Origin: Clostridiales bacterium
GTDB lineage: Bacteria; Bacillota; Clostridia; Oscillospirales; Oscillospiraceae
Assembly (NCBI GenBank): GCA_021205375.1
Contig: JAJPXR010000112.1
Span: 1-16,006, forward strand
DNA length: 16,006 nt
Direction: 5' to 3'
Part shown: piece by piece, positions 8,949 through 16,001 of the stretch
Layout: every line of letters starts with the position of its first letter
Position numbering within the stretch: the stretch's first letter is position 1
Program-made: the position numbers and the translations under genes
Notes under the pieces: model-generated
What the model was told of the DNA's origin: nothing
Seen by the model: only the letters and a program-made list of their open reading frames with translations
Databases searched by the model: none

Positions 8949-11035
8949 ACGCTCTTAAGAAATTGATTTCCCTGGTCCTGGCGTTGAGCCTGGCGTGCTG
9001 CGCAGTCGGCACCTCTTTTGTCGCAATGGCGGCAGAAGAGAGCGCCGCTTCCTCCGCATACGAGGAAATGTTGACCGACTATCTGGAAGAAACCGAGGGC
9101 GAGACCTCCGAAACCGAAGCCGCCGAGACAGAAACCGATGCGGATGCGGCAGAGGCGGAATCATCTGCCGGTGAGACGGACGAGGTGGAACAAGCAGAAA
9201 ACGATGAGCCGTCCGAGGCCGATGAAATCGTGACAGCCGCAGAGACAATCAGCGAAGAAAGTCTTTCTGAGCCTTCCTCGGAGAGTGATGCGTCTGTCGA
9301 TACTTCCGCGCTGGAGACCAAAGTCGCGGAGGCGGAGGCCCTGAGCGAGAGCGACTACACCGCCGCCACCTGGACCGCCCTGCAAACCGCTCTTGCCGCC
9401 GCTCAGACTGTGCTCGCTACAGAAGGCGCGAGCCAGACCGAGGTGGACGCCGCGTTGGCCGACCTGACCAGCGCCATCGACGCTCTGGTCTCCTATCAGG
9501 ATGTTTACGACAGCAGCACCAAAATCAGCCTGGAATACGATGACCGATATACCTTCTCTTACAAGGTGACCTCTATCGTCTCCCTGTCCATCACCTCCAA
9601 GCGCACCGGCAGCTCCAAGGCGGACACCGCCGTGGTCAAGGTGGACAGCTCCAACAGCAAAAAAATTATTGCCTGCGGCTGCGGCACTGCCGTTGTCACC
9701 CTGTCCAACGGCAAAATCTACGCGGTCGAAGTCTCCGCTGCTCCCATCAGCCTGCTGCTCATCATCGGGCAGAGCAACGCGGAGGGGCGAGTCAGCTCCA
9801 CCAGCAACCTGTCCACCTACAAAAAGCAGTGGATTCCCAGCGAAGAGGGCCAGGTGTACAGCACCTACGCCCCCTCCGACACCACCATGTACAAACAAAT
9901 TGGTTGGTATAGTTCAACGGGCGCCAACGGCCTGACCACCAGCAACGAGAGCGCCTTTATCCCTTCCAGCCTGACGGACAACACTGCTGCCAAGGATTAC
10001 AAATGGACCAACAACCTGACTACCGTTGGCAACGGCAAAAGCGGTATCGACAGCGCCCTGGCCTACGAGTGGAACAAACTGACCGGCGAAAAGGTCTGGG
10101 TCATCAACGCCGCCCACCACGGCAGCTCCATCACCTCCTGGCAGCCGGGCAGCTCCAAGAGCAACAACAACTTCTGGCAGGCGGTGGACCTGTATGTGGC
10201 AGCGGAGGAACTGCTGAGCAAGGAGATCGCTGCGGGACATTACACCCTCTCCCACAAGGGCATTTTTTGGCTCCAGGGCGAGCAGGATAAGAGCATGTCG
10301 GCCAGCAAGTATCTGAGCTACTTCACTACGATGAACAGCGCCCTGCGCACCCAGTTGAACGGCTCCGGCATTTCCGGCATGAAAAAGGCCATTGCGTTCA
10401 CCGGTATCATTATGGTCCGGGCCGCCGCCAGCAAGCCGGCCTCTACCAGCGACTTTGCCCTGACCGGTCCCCGGCTGGCCCAGTATTACATGACCACCTC
10501 GTCGTCGTCCTCCTACTCCACCATCTACCTGGCCAGCCAGGCGGCGGAGCAGTGGACCACCAACGCCAATGTCAAGTCGTACTTTGTCAACAAGTACGGC
10601 ACCCAGGCCGCATATCGGGCGGCAAACCCCAACAAGTCAGGCACCATCAGTATGCCGACGAAGATCAGCCAGGTACACAGCACCATACACTATACCCAGT
10701 TGGCCTATAACGAGTTGGGCATGGATGCGGCGGACAACATCTGTTACGCCCTGGGGTACGCCAAGGCCCCGACCAGCAAGGTGTCCTCCGTCACCATCGT
10801 CACAGCCAACGGCTACACCAACCGCAACAAGTCCACTGTCAAGCTCTCCAAGGGCAGCACCCTGAAATTCGCGGTAAAGGTCTATCCCACCTACCTCTCC
10901 AAGGGCGTCACGGTGACCACCACCAGCTCCACCAAGTACACCGTCTCCGGCATTACGCTGACGGCCAAGAAGAACAGCAAAATCACCGTGAAGGCGGGCA
11001 GTAAGTCTACCTACATCAACATCAAGAAAAAATAG
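8945..11035 (+). CDS. Secreted SGNH/GQSN carbohydrate esterase with FIVAR and Ig-like domains
   Basis: This 696-residue exported protein has a signal peptide at residues 1-29 (likely cut after AMA), then an acidic Glu/Ser/Thr spacer (about 31-118). A FIVAR-like three-helix module (122-182) and a beta-rich Ig-like module (about 185-268) follow. The catalytic domain (about 270-605) resembles the sialate O-acetylesterase/acetylxylan-esterase type of SGNH hydrolase. Block I is LIIGQSNAEG with nucleophile Ser277, the oxyanion glycine region is AHHGSSITSW (Gly393), then FWLQGEQD (441-448), and the C-terminal His region is IHYTQLAYNELG with likely catalytic His582. A second Ig-like domain ends the protein. 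No LPXTG motif or C-terminal anchor is seen, so it may be released or bound through the FIVAR/Ig modules. It removes or transfers ester-linked acetyl groups on a glycan, which fits coupling to the acyltransferase upstream. The canonical Asp three residues before His582 is Ser579, so the acid of the triad is uncertain. Confidence 0.8.
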   Translation: MNALKKLISLVLALSLACCAVGTSFVAMAAEESAASSAYEEMLTDYLEETEGETSETEAAETETDADAAEAESSAGETDEVEQAENDEPSEADEIVTAAETISEESLSEPSSESDASVDTSALETKVAEAEALSESDYTAATWTALQTALAAAQTVLATEGASQTEVDAALADLTSAIDALVSYQDVYDSSTKISLEYDDRYTFSYKVTSIVSLSITSKRTGSSKADTAVVKVDSSNSKKIIACGCGTAVVTLSNGKIYAVEVSAAPISLLLIIGQSNAEGRVSSTSNLSTYKKQWIPSEEGQVYSTYAPSDTTMYKQIGWYSSTGANGLTTSNESAFIPSSLTDNTAAKDYKWTNNLTTVGNGKSGIDSALAYEWNKLTGEKVWVINAAHHGSSITSWQPGSSKSNNNFWQAVDLYVAAEELLSKEIAAGHYTLSHKGIFWLQGEQDKSMSASKYLSYFTTMNSALRTQLNGSGISGMKKAIAFTGIIMVRAAASKPASTSDFALTGPRLAQYYMTTSSSSSYSTIYLASQAAEQWTTNANVKSYFVNKYGTQAAYRAANPNKSGTISMPTKISQVHSTIHYTQLAYNELGMDAADNICYALGYAKAPTSKVSSVTIVTANGYTNRNKSTVKLSKGSTLKFAVKVYPTYLSKGVTVTTTSSTKYTVSGITLTAKKNSKITVKAGSKSTYINIKKK

Positions 11036-11053
11036 CAAATCAGCTTAAATAAA

Positions 11054-11100
11054 CGCTCAGGCGGGGGAATTTTCCTTCGCCTGAGCGCTTTTCTTTCTTT
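11054..11100. terminator. Bidirectional terminator between esterase and alkyladenine glycosylase genes
   Basis: A perfect 10-bp stem CGCTCAGGCG (11054-11063) / CGCCTGAGCG (11078-11087) is followed on the plus strand by CTTTTCTTTCTTTTT. On the minus strand it is followed by TTTATTT. It lies between convergent stops at 11035 and 11109 and can serve both genes. Confidence 0.88.
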
Positions 11101-11108
11101 TTCGCGGG

Positions 11109-11735
11109 TCAAATCGGCCTGTCCTCCGTCCAGAACCGCCAGGGGAAGTCCGCCGCCTCCTCCGCATAGTCGATGCCGATGCGCTTGCCCACCTGAATGG
11201 GGCCGGGGGCTGGTTCTTCCTCCAGACCCAGGTCGGCCAGGGACGAGACGAGATACAGCTCGTCGCTGGCCGTCACGTCGATCAGGTTGTGTTCCCGCGT
11301 CAGGGCCAGGCCCTTGCACAGCTTGCCGGGGCCGTTGAGGAAGTTTTTCCGCTGGTAGGCGGTCAGCTCCCGGAGGGATTTCCCGTAGCGCAGACGGGAA
11401 ATGGTCTCCCCGCCCAGCCGTGGGCTTCCGCCCCGCAGCAACACGGCGCAGGGTTCCCCCTCCGGCTCCGTCACCAGGTTCAGGCAGTGGTACATCCCGT
11501 AAATCAGATAGACATAGGTGTGGCCGGGAGCGGCGAACAGCGGCTCGGTCCGGGCGGTGCGCCGGTACTGGTAGGCGTGGCAACCCTTGTCGATGGGGCC
11601 CACATACGCCTCTGTCTCCGTCAGGCGGCAGACCAGCCGCTCCCCCTGCCAGACCCGCACCAGATAAGTCCCTACCAGGTCGCGGGCCACCGTCACCGTG
11701 TCCCGGTCAAAAAAATCCCGCGTCAGCTTTGCCAT
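11109..11735 (-). CDS. aag: DNA-3-methyladenine (alkyladenine) glycosylase, AAG/MPG family
   Basis: This 208-residue base-excision repair enzyme cuts the N-glycosidic bond of alkylated purines such as 3-methyladenine and probably hypoxanthine. The motif ETEAYVGPIDKGCHAY (40-55) holds the catalytic Glu42 and base-intercalating Tyr44, equivalent to human AAG Glu125 and Tyr127. His53 matches the conserved His136. YVYLIYGMYHCLNLV and NGPGKLCKGL are the next family blocks, and GPIQVGKRIGID closes the core. I place the start at 11735 rather than ten codons upstream because GAGG lies 8 bases before this ATG and the predicted promoter falls within or upstream of the longer version. Length fits the bacterial family (about 200). 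It is divergent from ung with overlapping promoters, so two glycosylases for different lesions share one control region. Confidence 0.93.
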   Translation of the reverse strand: MAKLTRDFFDRDTVTVARDLVGTYLVRVWQGERLVCRLTETEAYVGPIDKGCHAYQYRRTARTEPLFAAPGHTYVYLIYGMYHCLNLVTEPEGEPCAVLLRGGSPRLGGETISRLRYGKSLRELTAYQRKNFLNGPGKLCKGLALTREHNLIDVTASDELYLVSSLADLGLEEEPAPGPIQVGKRIGIDYAEEAADFPWRFWTEDRPI

Positions 11736-11757
11736 CTGTCTCACCTCATGGTACAAT
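11729..11757 (+). promoter_or_regulatory. Promoter of ung
   Basis: TTGCCA (11729-11734) and TACAAT (11752-11757) are 17 bases apart, with TGG before the -10 giving an extended -10. The -35 box overlaps the start codon of the divergent glycosylase gene (11733-11735). Transcription would begin near 11764. Confidence 0.75.
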
Positions 11758-11764
11758 GATAGCA
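11756..11764 (-). promoter_or_regulatory. Extended -10 promoter of the alkyladenine glycosylase gene
   Basis: On the minus strand TGCTATCAT (11764 down to 11756) fits an extended -10. The -35 region (TTTCCT, 11784-11779) is weak. The -10 box shares two bases with the -10 of the ung promoter on the other strand, and the predicted leader is only about 14 bases. Confidence 0.5.
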
Positions 11765-11791
11765 TAAAACAAGCCGAAAGGAAAGATTTCT

Positions 11792-12478
11792 ATGCGCGTA
11801 CTGGACTGCGATATGGGAGACTGGCGGGAGACTGTGGAAGCCATGGCGGAGGAGCCCTGGTGCCACGACCTGTTTGAGCGGGTGGAGGCGGCCTACGCCC
11901 TGGGGGAGCCTGCGGTGTACCCACCCCAGGCGCAGTTGTTCACCGCCCTGCGGCTGACGCCGCCCGACCGGGTGAAGTGCGTCATCGTGGGGCAGGACCC
12001 CTACCACCAGCCGGGGCAGGCCCACGGGCTTGCTTTCTCTGTGCTGCCGGGAACCAAAACGCCTCCCTCCCTGCGGAACATCGGCAAGGAGCTGCGCGCC
12101 GACCTGGGCGTGGACCTGCCGGGGAACGACCTGACGCCCTGGGCCGAGGAAGGGGTCCTGCTGCTGAACAACGTCCTCACCGTCTACGACAGCGCCCCCA
12201 ACAGCCACAAAAAATGGGGCTGGCAGACCTTCACTACCCGGCTGCTCCAGACGCTGGAGGACCAGCCCCGGCCCATCGCCTTTGTCCTCTGGGGCCGGGA
12301 GGCCCAGAGCAAGGGAGTGCTCATCGCGCCGGAGCACTCCCCCTATCCCCGGCTGGTGCTGCGCAGCAACCACCCCTCTCCCCTCTCCGCCAGCCGCGGG
12401 TTCTTCGGCAGCCGTCCCTTCAGCCAGGTCAACGCCTTTTTGACGGAAAATGGCGCATCTCCCATCAAATGGGGGTAA
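11792..12478 (+). CDS. ung: Uracil-DNA glycosylase, family 1
   Basis: This 228-residue repair enzyme removes uracil from DNA after cytosine deamination or dUTP incorporation. The water-activating motif is VGQDPYH (66-72), with catalytic Asp69 and Tyr71 that shields the pocket from thymine. The block GLAFSV and the uracil-specific Asn in LLLNNVLTV follow. The minor-groove loop HPSPLSA (194-200) provides catalytic His194. All family-1 motifs are intact and the length matches E. coli Ung (229). The ATG has an AAAGGAAAG ribosome site about 7 bases upstream and a strong extended -10 promoter. Downstream there is only a weak A/T-rich hairpin (12479-12498), so some read-through into marR is possible. 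Confidence 0.97.
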   Translation: MRVLDCDMGDWRETVEAMAEEPWCHDLFERVEAAYALGEPAVYPPQAQLFTALRLTPPDRVKCVIVGQDPYHQPGQAHGLAFSVLPGTKTPPSLRNIGKELRADLGVDLPGNDLTPWAEEGVLLLNNVLTVYDSAPNSHKKWGWQTFTTRLLQTLEDQPRPIAFVLWGREAQSKGVLIAPEHSPYPRLVLRSNHPSPLSASRGFFGSRPFSQVNAFLTENGASPIKWG

Positions 12479-12520
12479 AATCGTCGAAAAAAACGATTCA
12501 AAAAATCATTTTGCGCGGAA

Positions 12521-12588
12521 TGTTCACAAAATCTGCCTTGACTTGCCTCTGCGGAGCCTATACAATAACAGTTATGCAGTTCACGAAT
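12521..12588 (+). promoter_or_regulatory. marR promoter flanked by two GTTCAC words
   Basis: A near-consensus promoter TTGACT (12538-12543) and TACAAT (12561-12566) with a 17-base spacer precedes the first marR gene. The words TGTTCACAA (12521-12529) and AGTTCACGAA (12578-12587) sit on either side of it in the same orientation. Self-control by the MarR protein through these words is inferred from position only. Confidence 0.6.
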
Positions 12589-12605
12589 AAACAAAGAGGG
12601 ATACT

Positions 12606-13043
12606 ATGGATACCACCGGCATCATTGCGTCTGGAACACAGCTAAAAAAGCTGATCTCCAAGAAATCGGAATCGACCCAGCGCAGATATCACTTGCGCCC
12701 GGTGGAGCTGAACATTCTGCTGCTGCTCCACGCCGACCCCCACATGGACACCGCGAGGGACATCATGAACCGGCTCCACGTCTCCAAGGCCCACGTCTCC
12801 CAGTCCCTGGACCACCTGAAAAACGGCGGCTTTATCTGTCTGCAAGAGGACCCTCAGGACCGGCGGGTGTTCCACATCCAGCTTCGGCAGAGCGCCATTG
12901 ACGCCGCTCTGGAGATGCAAGCCGTCTACGCGGAGTGCTGGGCGCTGGCGGTTCGGGACATCCCCCAGGAGGAGGTCTGCACCCTGCTTCGTGTGATGCA
13001 GCAGATGTCGGATAACGTGGGTCTGGCCCTGGCGGAAGGGTAA
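12606..13043 (+). CDS. MarR-family transcriptional regulator (first)
   Basis: This 145-residue winged-helix DNA-binding protein probably acts as a dimer. The central part shows the MarR pattern: RPVELNILLLLHADPHMD, then the recognition helix region NRLHVSKAHVSQSLDHLKNGG (about 56-76), then the wing QEDPQDRRVFHIQL with the conserved Asp-Arg-Arg. The flanking helices that make the dimer interface are present and the length is typical. GAGGG lies just before the ATG and the upstream promoter is strong. It opens a same-strand run with a flavodoxin, citrate synthase and a second MarR gene, separated from the flavodoxin by 135 bases. It may control its own promoter and the downstream genes through shared GTTCAC/GTGAAC words. 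The ligand is unknown. Confidence 0.85.
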   Translation: MDTTGIIASGTQLKKLISKKSESTQRRYHLRPVELNILLLLHADPHMDTARDIMNRLHVSKAHVSQSLDHLKNGGFICLQEDPQDRRVFHIQLRQSAIDAALEMQAVYAECWALAVRDIPQEEVCTLLRVMQQMSDNVGLALAEG

Positions 13044-13059
13044 GTCCCGCTTTACGTTT

Positions 13060-13116
13060 GGGCGTTTTCTTTTTTACAATTAGTTTACTTGTGAACAATG
13101 TGAACGAAGTATGAAT
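13060..13116 (+). promoter_or_regulatory. Regulatory region before the flavodoxin, with tandem TGTGAAC words
   Basis: Two adjacent 9-base copies, TGTGAACAA (13090-13098) and TGTGAACGA (13099-13107), lie about 75 bases before the flavodoxin start. The word GTTTAC with TT and GTGAAC (13083-13096) also forms an imperfect palindrome. These are the reverse complement of the GTTCAC words near marR. A T-rich tract (13065-13077) may be the end of a weak terminator. No convincing -35/-10 pair was found. Confidence 0.4.
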
Positions 13117-13178
13117 CGAGGGGCGAAACAGTTCGCACCCGGCAGATCGATCTCGCGCAGCGCGCCAGGAGGCATATT

Positions 13179-13706
13179 ATGGAATTTCTCGTTTTGTATT
13201 CCAGCAGGACCGGCAACACGGAAAAGGTGGCGGAGGCGATTTTTGACGCTCTCCCCGGCCACTCCAAGCTCATCGAGCCGGTGGAGGACTACGACGGCAC
13301 AGAAAACCCCGGCCTGGTCTTTCTGGGCTTCCCGGTGAACCGGGGCAGTTGCCCCATGGACGTGACCGACGCGCTGGAGAAGCTGGAGGGCAAACGACTG
13401 GCGCTGTTCGCCACCTGTGGCATGGGGGATGAATCCTACCAGCAGCGCATCCGGCACAACATTGACGTGTGGATGCCGGACGACTACATCGACCTGGGCT
13501 TTTTCTGCTGCCAGGGAGCCATCGCCCCGGCGTTCCTGAAAGAGTTACGGGAGCAGGAGGCCTCTGTCTCGCCGCAAATGGTAGAGGCGATGGAGGCCCA
13601 ACAGCAGCAGTCCGTGGGCCACCCGGACGCCGCCGACCTGGACCGGGCCAGGCAGTTCGCAAAGGAAGTGTTGGGCAGGGCAGGCCGAAAAGAACCGATG
13701 AGATGA
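13179..13706 (+). CDS. Flavodoxin-family protein
   Basis: This 175-residue cytoplasmic protein has a flavodoxin-like fold. It starts with the first beta strand and FMN phosphate loop FLVLYSSRTGNTEKV (3-17), where SSRTGNT (8-14) is the binding loop. VFLGFPVNRGSC and LALFATCGMGDES are the later strand-loop segments that usually flank the isoalloxazine ring. The length is similar to long-chain flavodoxins. The C-terminal 50 residues are charged and helical. It probably carries electrons for an unnamed partner, and in place of ferredoxin when iron is short. It lies 10 bases before citrate synthase and so is probably co-translated with it. The partner enzyme cannot be told from the window; no reductase is adjacent. 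Confidence 0.82.
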   Translation: MEFLVLYSSRTGNTEKVAEAIFDALPGHSKLIEPVEDYDGTENPGLVFLGFPVNRGSCPMDVTDALEKLEGKRLALFATCGMGDESYQQRIRHNIDVWMPDDYIDLGFFCCQGAIAPAFLKELREQEASVSPQMVEAMEAQQQQSVGHPDAADLDRARQFAKEVLGRAGRKEPMR

Positions 13707-13716
13707 GGAATGGAAT

Positions 13717-15066
13717 ATGATACACAGCATTTACGATTACACCCACCAGAAACAGTCCCTCTGCCAGCAGAGCGGCTACATTCACAAGGATCTGTACACC
13801 GAATACAGCGTCAAAAAGGGTCTCCGGGACGAAAACGGCAAGGGCGTCCTCACCGGTCTGACCAACATCTCCGAGGCGAAAGCCTTCGACAACGTGGACG
13901 GCGTGCAGGTCCCCTGCGACGGACAGTTGCTCTACCGGGGCTATGACGTGCGAGACCTGGTCAACGGCGGCATCGGCAAACGATATCTCTTTGAGGAGGC
14001 GGCGTATCTGCTGCTCTTCGGTCAGTTACCGGACAAACAGGAGCTGCTGGACTTTCAGCAGGTGCTGGCGGACTGTATGCGTTTGCCCACCAATTTCACA
14101 AGAGACGTTATCATGAAGGCCCCCGGCCCGGATATCATGAACTCCATGACACGGAGCATCCTGACCCTGGCCTCCTACGACGAGCGGAAGGACGACCTCT
14201 CCATCGACAACGTGCTGCGCCAGTGCCTCCAGCTCATCGCCACCTTCCCCATGATGGCGGTGTACGGCTACCACGCTCATAACCACTACGACAACGACGA
14301 GAGCATGTACATCCACCGGGCGGACGAGTCTCTCTCCATCGCAGAGAACTTTTTGCGGATGCTCCGGCCCGACATGAGTTATACAACGTTGGAGGCCCAG
14401 GTGCTGGACGTGGCCCTGCTGCTGCACATGGAACACGGCGGCGGCAACAACTCCACCTTCACCACCCGCGTAGTGACCTCCTCCGGCGCGGACACCTACT
14501 CCGCCATTGCCGCGGCTATGTCCTCCCTGAAAGGTCCCAAGCACGGCGGCGCCAACCTGATGGTCATGAACATGATGGACGACGCCCGCCAGCACATCTC
14601 CGACTTCGGGGACGACGACGAGATCATCGCCTACCTGCGCAAGCTACTCCACAAGGAGGCTTTCGACCGCAAGGGATTGATCTACGGCATGGGTCATGCC
14701 GTCTACTCCCTCTCCGACCCCAGAGAGCGCATTTTCAAGGGCTACGTGGAGCGGTTGGCCGTGGCGAAGGGCCGGGAGACCGATTTGCATCTCTACAACA
14801 ACATCGAGCGGCTGGCCCCCCAGGTCATCGCCCAAGAGCGGCGCATTTATAAGGGCGTCAGCCCCAACGTGGACTTTTACAGCGGTTTTGTCTACGACAT
14901 GCTGGGTATCCCGCGGGAGCTGTACACCCCCCTGTTCGCCACCGCACGCATCGTGGGCTGGAGCGCCCACCGCATCGAGGAGCTGGTCAGCGCGGATAAG
15001 ATCATCCGCCCGGCCTACAAGAGTTTGGTCACATACAAGGAGTATATCCCCCGAGAGGAGCGGTGA
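13717..15066 (+). CDS. gltA: Citrate synthase (Clostridia type)
   Basis: This 449-residue enzyme condenses oxaloacetate and acetyl-CoA to citrate. The catalytic triad is visible: His276 in LKGPKHGGAN, His327 in YGMGHAVYSLSDPRERIF and Asp386 in SPNVDFYSG, corresponding to E. coli His264, His305 and Asp362. The preceding block EHGGGNNSTFTTRVV (239-253) is the variant typical of anaerobic Firmicutes instead of DHEQNCSTS. Length is a little above the usual 370-430. The start follows a GAGGAATGGA ribosome site 10 bases after the flavodoxin stop. The stop is one base before the next ATG, so the second MarR gene is coupled. No aconitase or isocitrate dehydrogenase is nearby, so whether citrate serves glutamate synthesis or another branch is not shown. 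2-Methylcitrate synthase is a less likely alternative. Confidence 0.93.
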   Translation: MIHSIYDYTHQKQSLCQQSGYIHKDLYTEYSVKKGLRDENGKGVLTGLTNISEAKAFDNVDGVQVPCDGQLLYRGYDVRDLVNGGIGKRYLFEEAAYLLLFGQLPDKQELLDFQQVLADCMRLPTNFTRDVIMKAPGPDIMNSMTRSILTLASYDERKDDLSIDNVLRQCLQLIATFPMMAVYGYHAHNHYDNDESMYIHRADESLSIAENFLRMLRPDMSYTTLEAQVLDVALLLHMEHGGGNNSTFTTRVVTSSGADTYSAIAAAMSSLKGPKHGGANLMVMNMMDDARQHISDFGDDDEIIAYLRKLLHKEAFDRKGLIYGMGHAVYSLSDPRERIFKGYVERLAVAKGRETDLHLYNNIERLAPQVIAQERRIYKGVSPNVDFYSGFVYDMLGIPRELYTPLFATARIVGWSAHRIEELVSADKIIRPAYKSLVTYKEYIPREER

Positions 15067-15067
15067 A

Positions 15068-15493
15068 ATGGCTGAATATCAAATCAATTTGGGCGAGGAC
15101 TTTTTCCTGAATCGCCTCAGCGTGGAGCGGGTCTTTGCCTTCCTCGACCAGACGGATTCCTTCTGGCTGTACCACATCCAGCGCTGCGGCGCGGAGGACG
15201 ACAGCGGCAGAGTCTATCTCTCCGACCTGGCGGCGGAGATGGATGTGACCGTCTCCGTGGCCTCCAAAGCCATCCACGCCCTGGCGGAAAAGGGCTTTGT
15301 CCTCTGGGAGACCGATGAGAAGCGGGAGCGCACCTATGTCAGCCTGACCAGCCGGGCCAAAGAGCTGATGGACAGCCAGCGCCAATGGCTGTCCGACGCC
15401 TATGAGAAGGTGGTCCGCACCATTCCCCAGGCGGATTTGGAGACCACCATGAACACCATGGCGAAAATCCGCGGCATCGTTTCGGCGGAGTAA
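15068..15493 (+). CDS. MarR-family transcriptional regulator (second)
   Basis: This 141-residue winged-helix protein has the core YLSDLAAEMDVTVSVASKAI as helix-turn-helix, then the wing KGFVLWETDEKRERTYVSLT. Flanking N- and C-terminal helices fit MarR dimer arms. The start ATG at 15068 is chosen because GAGGAG lies 9 bases before it and the stop of citrate synthase is one base upstream. A much longer in-frame reading that runs back into citrate synthase is not supported. It differs from the first MarR protein of the cluster in the recognition helix, so the two probably recognise different sites or ligands. Close coupling to citrate synthase suggests feedback on this operon; that is inference. 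Confidence 0.83.
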   Translation: MAEYQINLGEDFFLNRLSVERVFAFLDQTDSFWLYHIQRCGAEDDSGRVYLSDLAAEMDVTVSVASKAIHALAEKGFVLWETDEKRERTYVSLTSRAKELMDSQRQWLSDAYEKVVRTIPQADLETTMNTMAKIRGIVSAE

Positions 15494-15513
15494 ACGTGTA
15501 GGGACAATTGTCC

Positions 15514-15960
15514 TCAATAACAGGTCGAAATTGTTTCCTGCGCCTCTCCCTGCTGAAATTGACAGGACATCCGTGCAAATCGTTCCACCAGGTCTGTCTT
15601 TGCGTTATTTCGCCACACAGCCACCAAATCCAGGTCCTTTTCGGGGATTTTTCCGCCAGGCAATTTGAACGGCACCATTTCCAGTCCATCCCGAAACGTC
15701 ACCGAATAGTCCACCACAATGCTAACACCGAACCCGGCTTTGACCATAAGCGCTGACTGAGCGGGAGAGCCGCTGTATACCACTGGATTATCCGGTTGCA
15801 GTTTTCTTAATTGCCGCTGCACCTCCGCAATGACCGGATTGCTGTTGCGCTCGTGACGAAAAATCCAGGGATAACCGCACAGGTCTTTTGGGTTTACCTG
15901 TCCCAGGGAGCAAAGCGGACTTCCGGGAGGCACCATACAAAACAGGGAACCTTTTCGGTT
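15514..15960 (-). pseudogene. 3' remnant of a LysR-type regulator (substrate-binding domain only)
   Basis: The minus-strand frame from about 15960 down to 15514 encodes part of a LysR effector-binding domain: GSLFCMVPPGSPLCSL, GYPWIFRHERN, VYSGSPAQSALMVKAGFGVSIV and VPFKLPGGKIPEKDLDLVAVWRNN. These fit the middle and last part of the family domain. The N-terminal helix-turn-helix and linker are missing. The frame is open upstream of the first Met (15936) through GSLFC, then meets an in-frame TAG at 15963-15961, just before an unrelated hairpin. A start at 15936 would give a 140-residue product with no DNA-binding part. The break looks like an insertion or deletion junction near 15957-15963. 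If the gene was reassembled beyond the window edge, this could be a live gene interrupted by an insertion. Confidence 0.65.
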
Positions 15961-15972
15961 CTATAATAAATG

Positions 15973-16001
15973 TTGGGGTCAGGTAAAGCACCTGGCCCCA
16001 A
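15973..16001. repeat. 12-bp hairpin at the LysR junction, possible mobile element end
   Basis: TTGGGGTCAGGT (15973-15984) pairs with ACCTGGCCCCAA (15990-16001) with one G-T wobble and a 5-base loop. It starts about 10 bases beyond the point where LysR coding sequence is broken, and the window ends inside this region. It could be the terminal hairpin or inverted end of an insertion sequence. No transposase is visible in the 40-odd bases available, so the family cannot be assigned. No strong U-tract follows on the plus strand. Confidence 0.4.

Noticed and set aside
8987..9003. Lipobox in the esterase signal peptide (LSLACC)
   Set aside because: The residue at -3 is Ser or the -1 is Cys, depending on register, which fits poorly. 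An ordinary cleavage site after AMA is more plausible.
12479..12498. Hairpin AATCGT/ACGATT after ung as a terminator
   Set aside because: Six weak base pairs with an A-rich loop and no T-run on the plus strand are not enough to call.
12606..13706. Bilirubin-reductase type locus (BilQ MarR, BilS flavodoxin)
   Set aside because: The order MarR then flavodoxin is reminiscent, but no old-yellow-enzyme type reductase lies between or beside them; citrate synthase follows instead.
14696..15067. N-terminal extension of the second MarR gene into citrate synthase
   Set aside because: The extension reads citrate synthase codons in another frame and is Arg/Ser/Pro-rich with no fold. The ATG at 15068 has a GAGGAG ribosome site.
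15502..15513. 12-base perfect palindrome GGACAATTGTCC between convergent genes as a terminator
   Set aside because: There is room only for a four-base loop on a 4-bp stem, and no T-tract follows on either strand. It may be chance.
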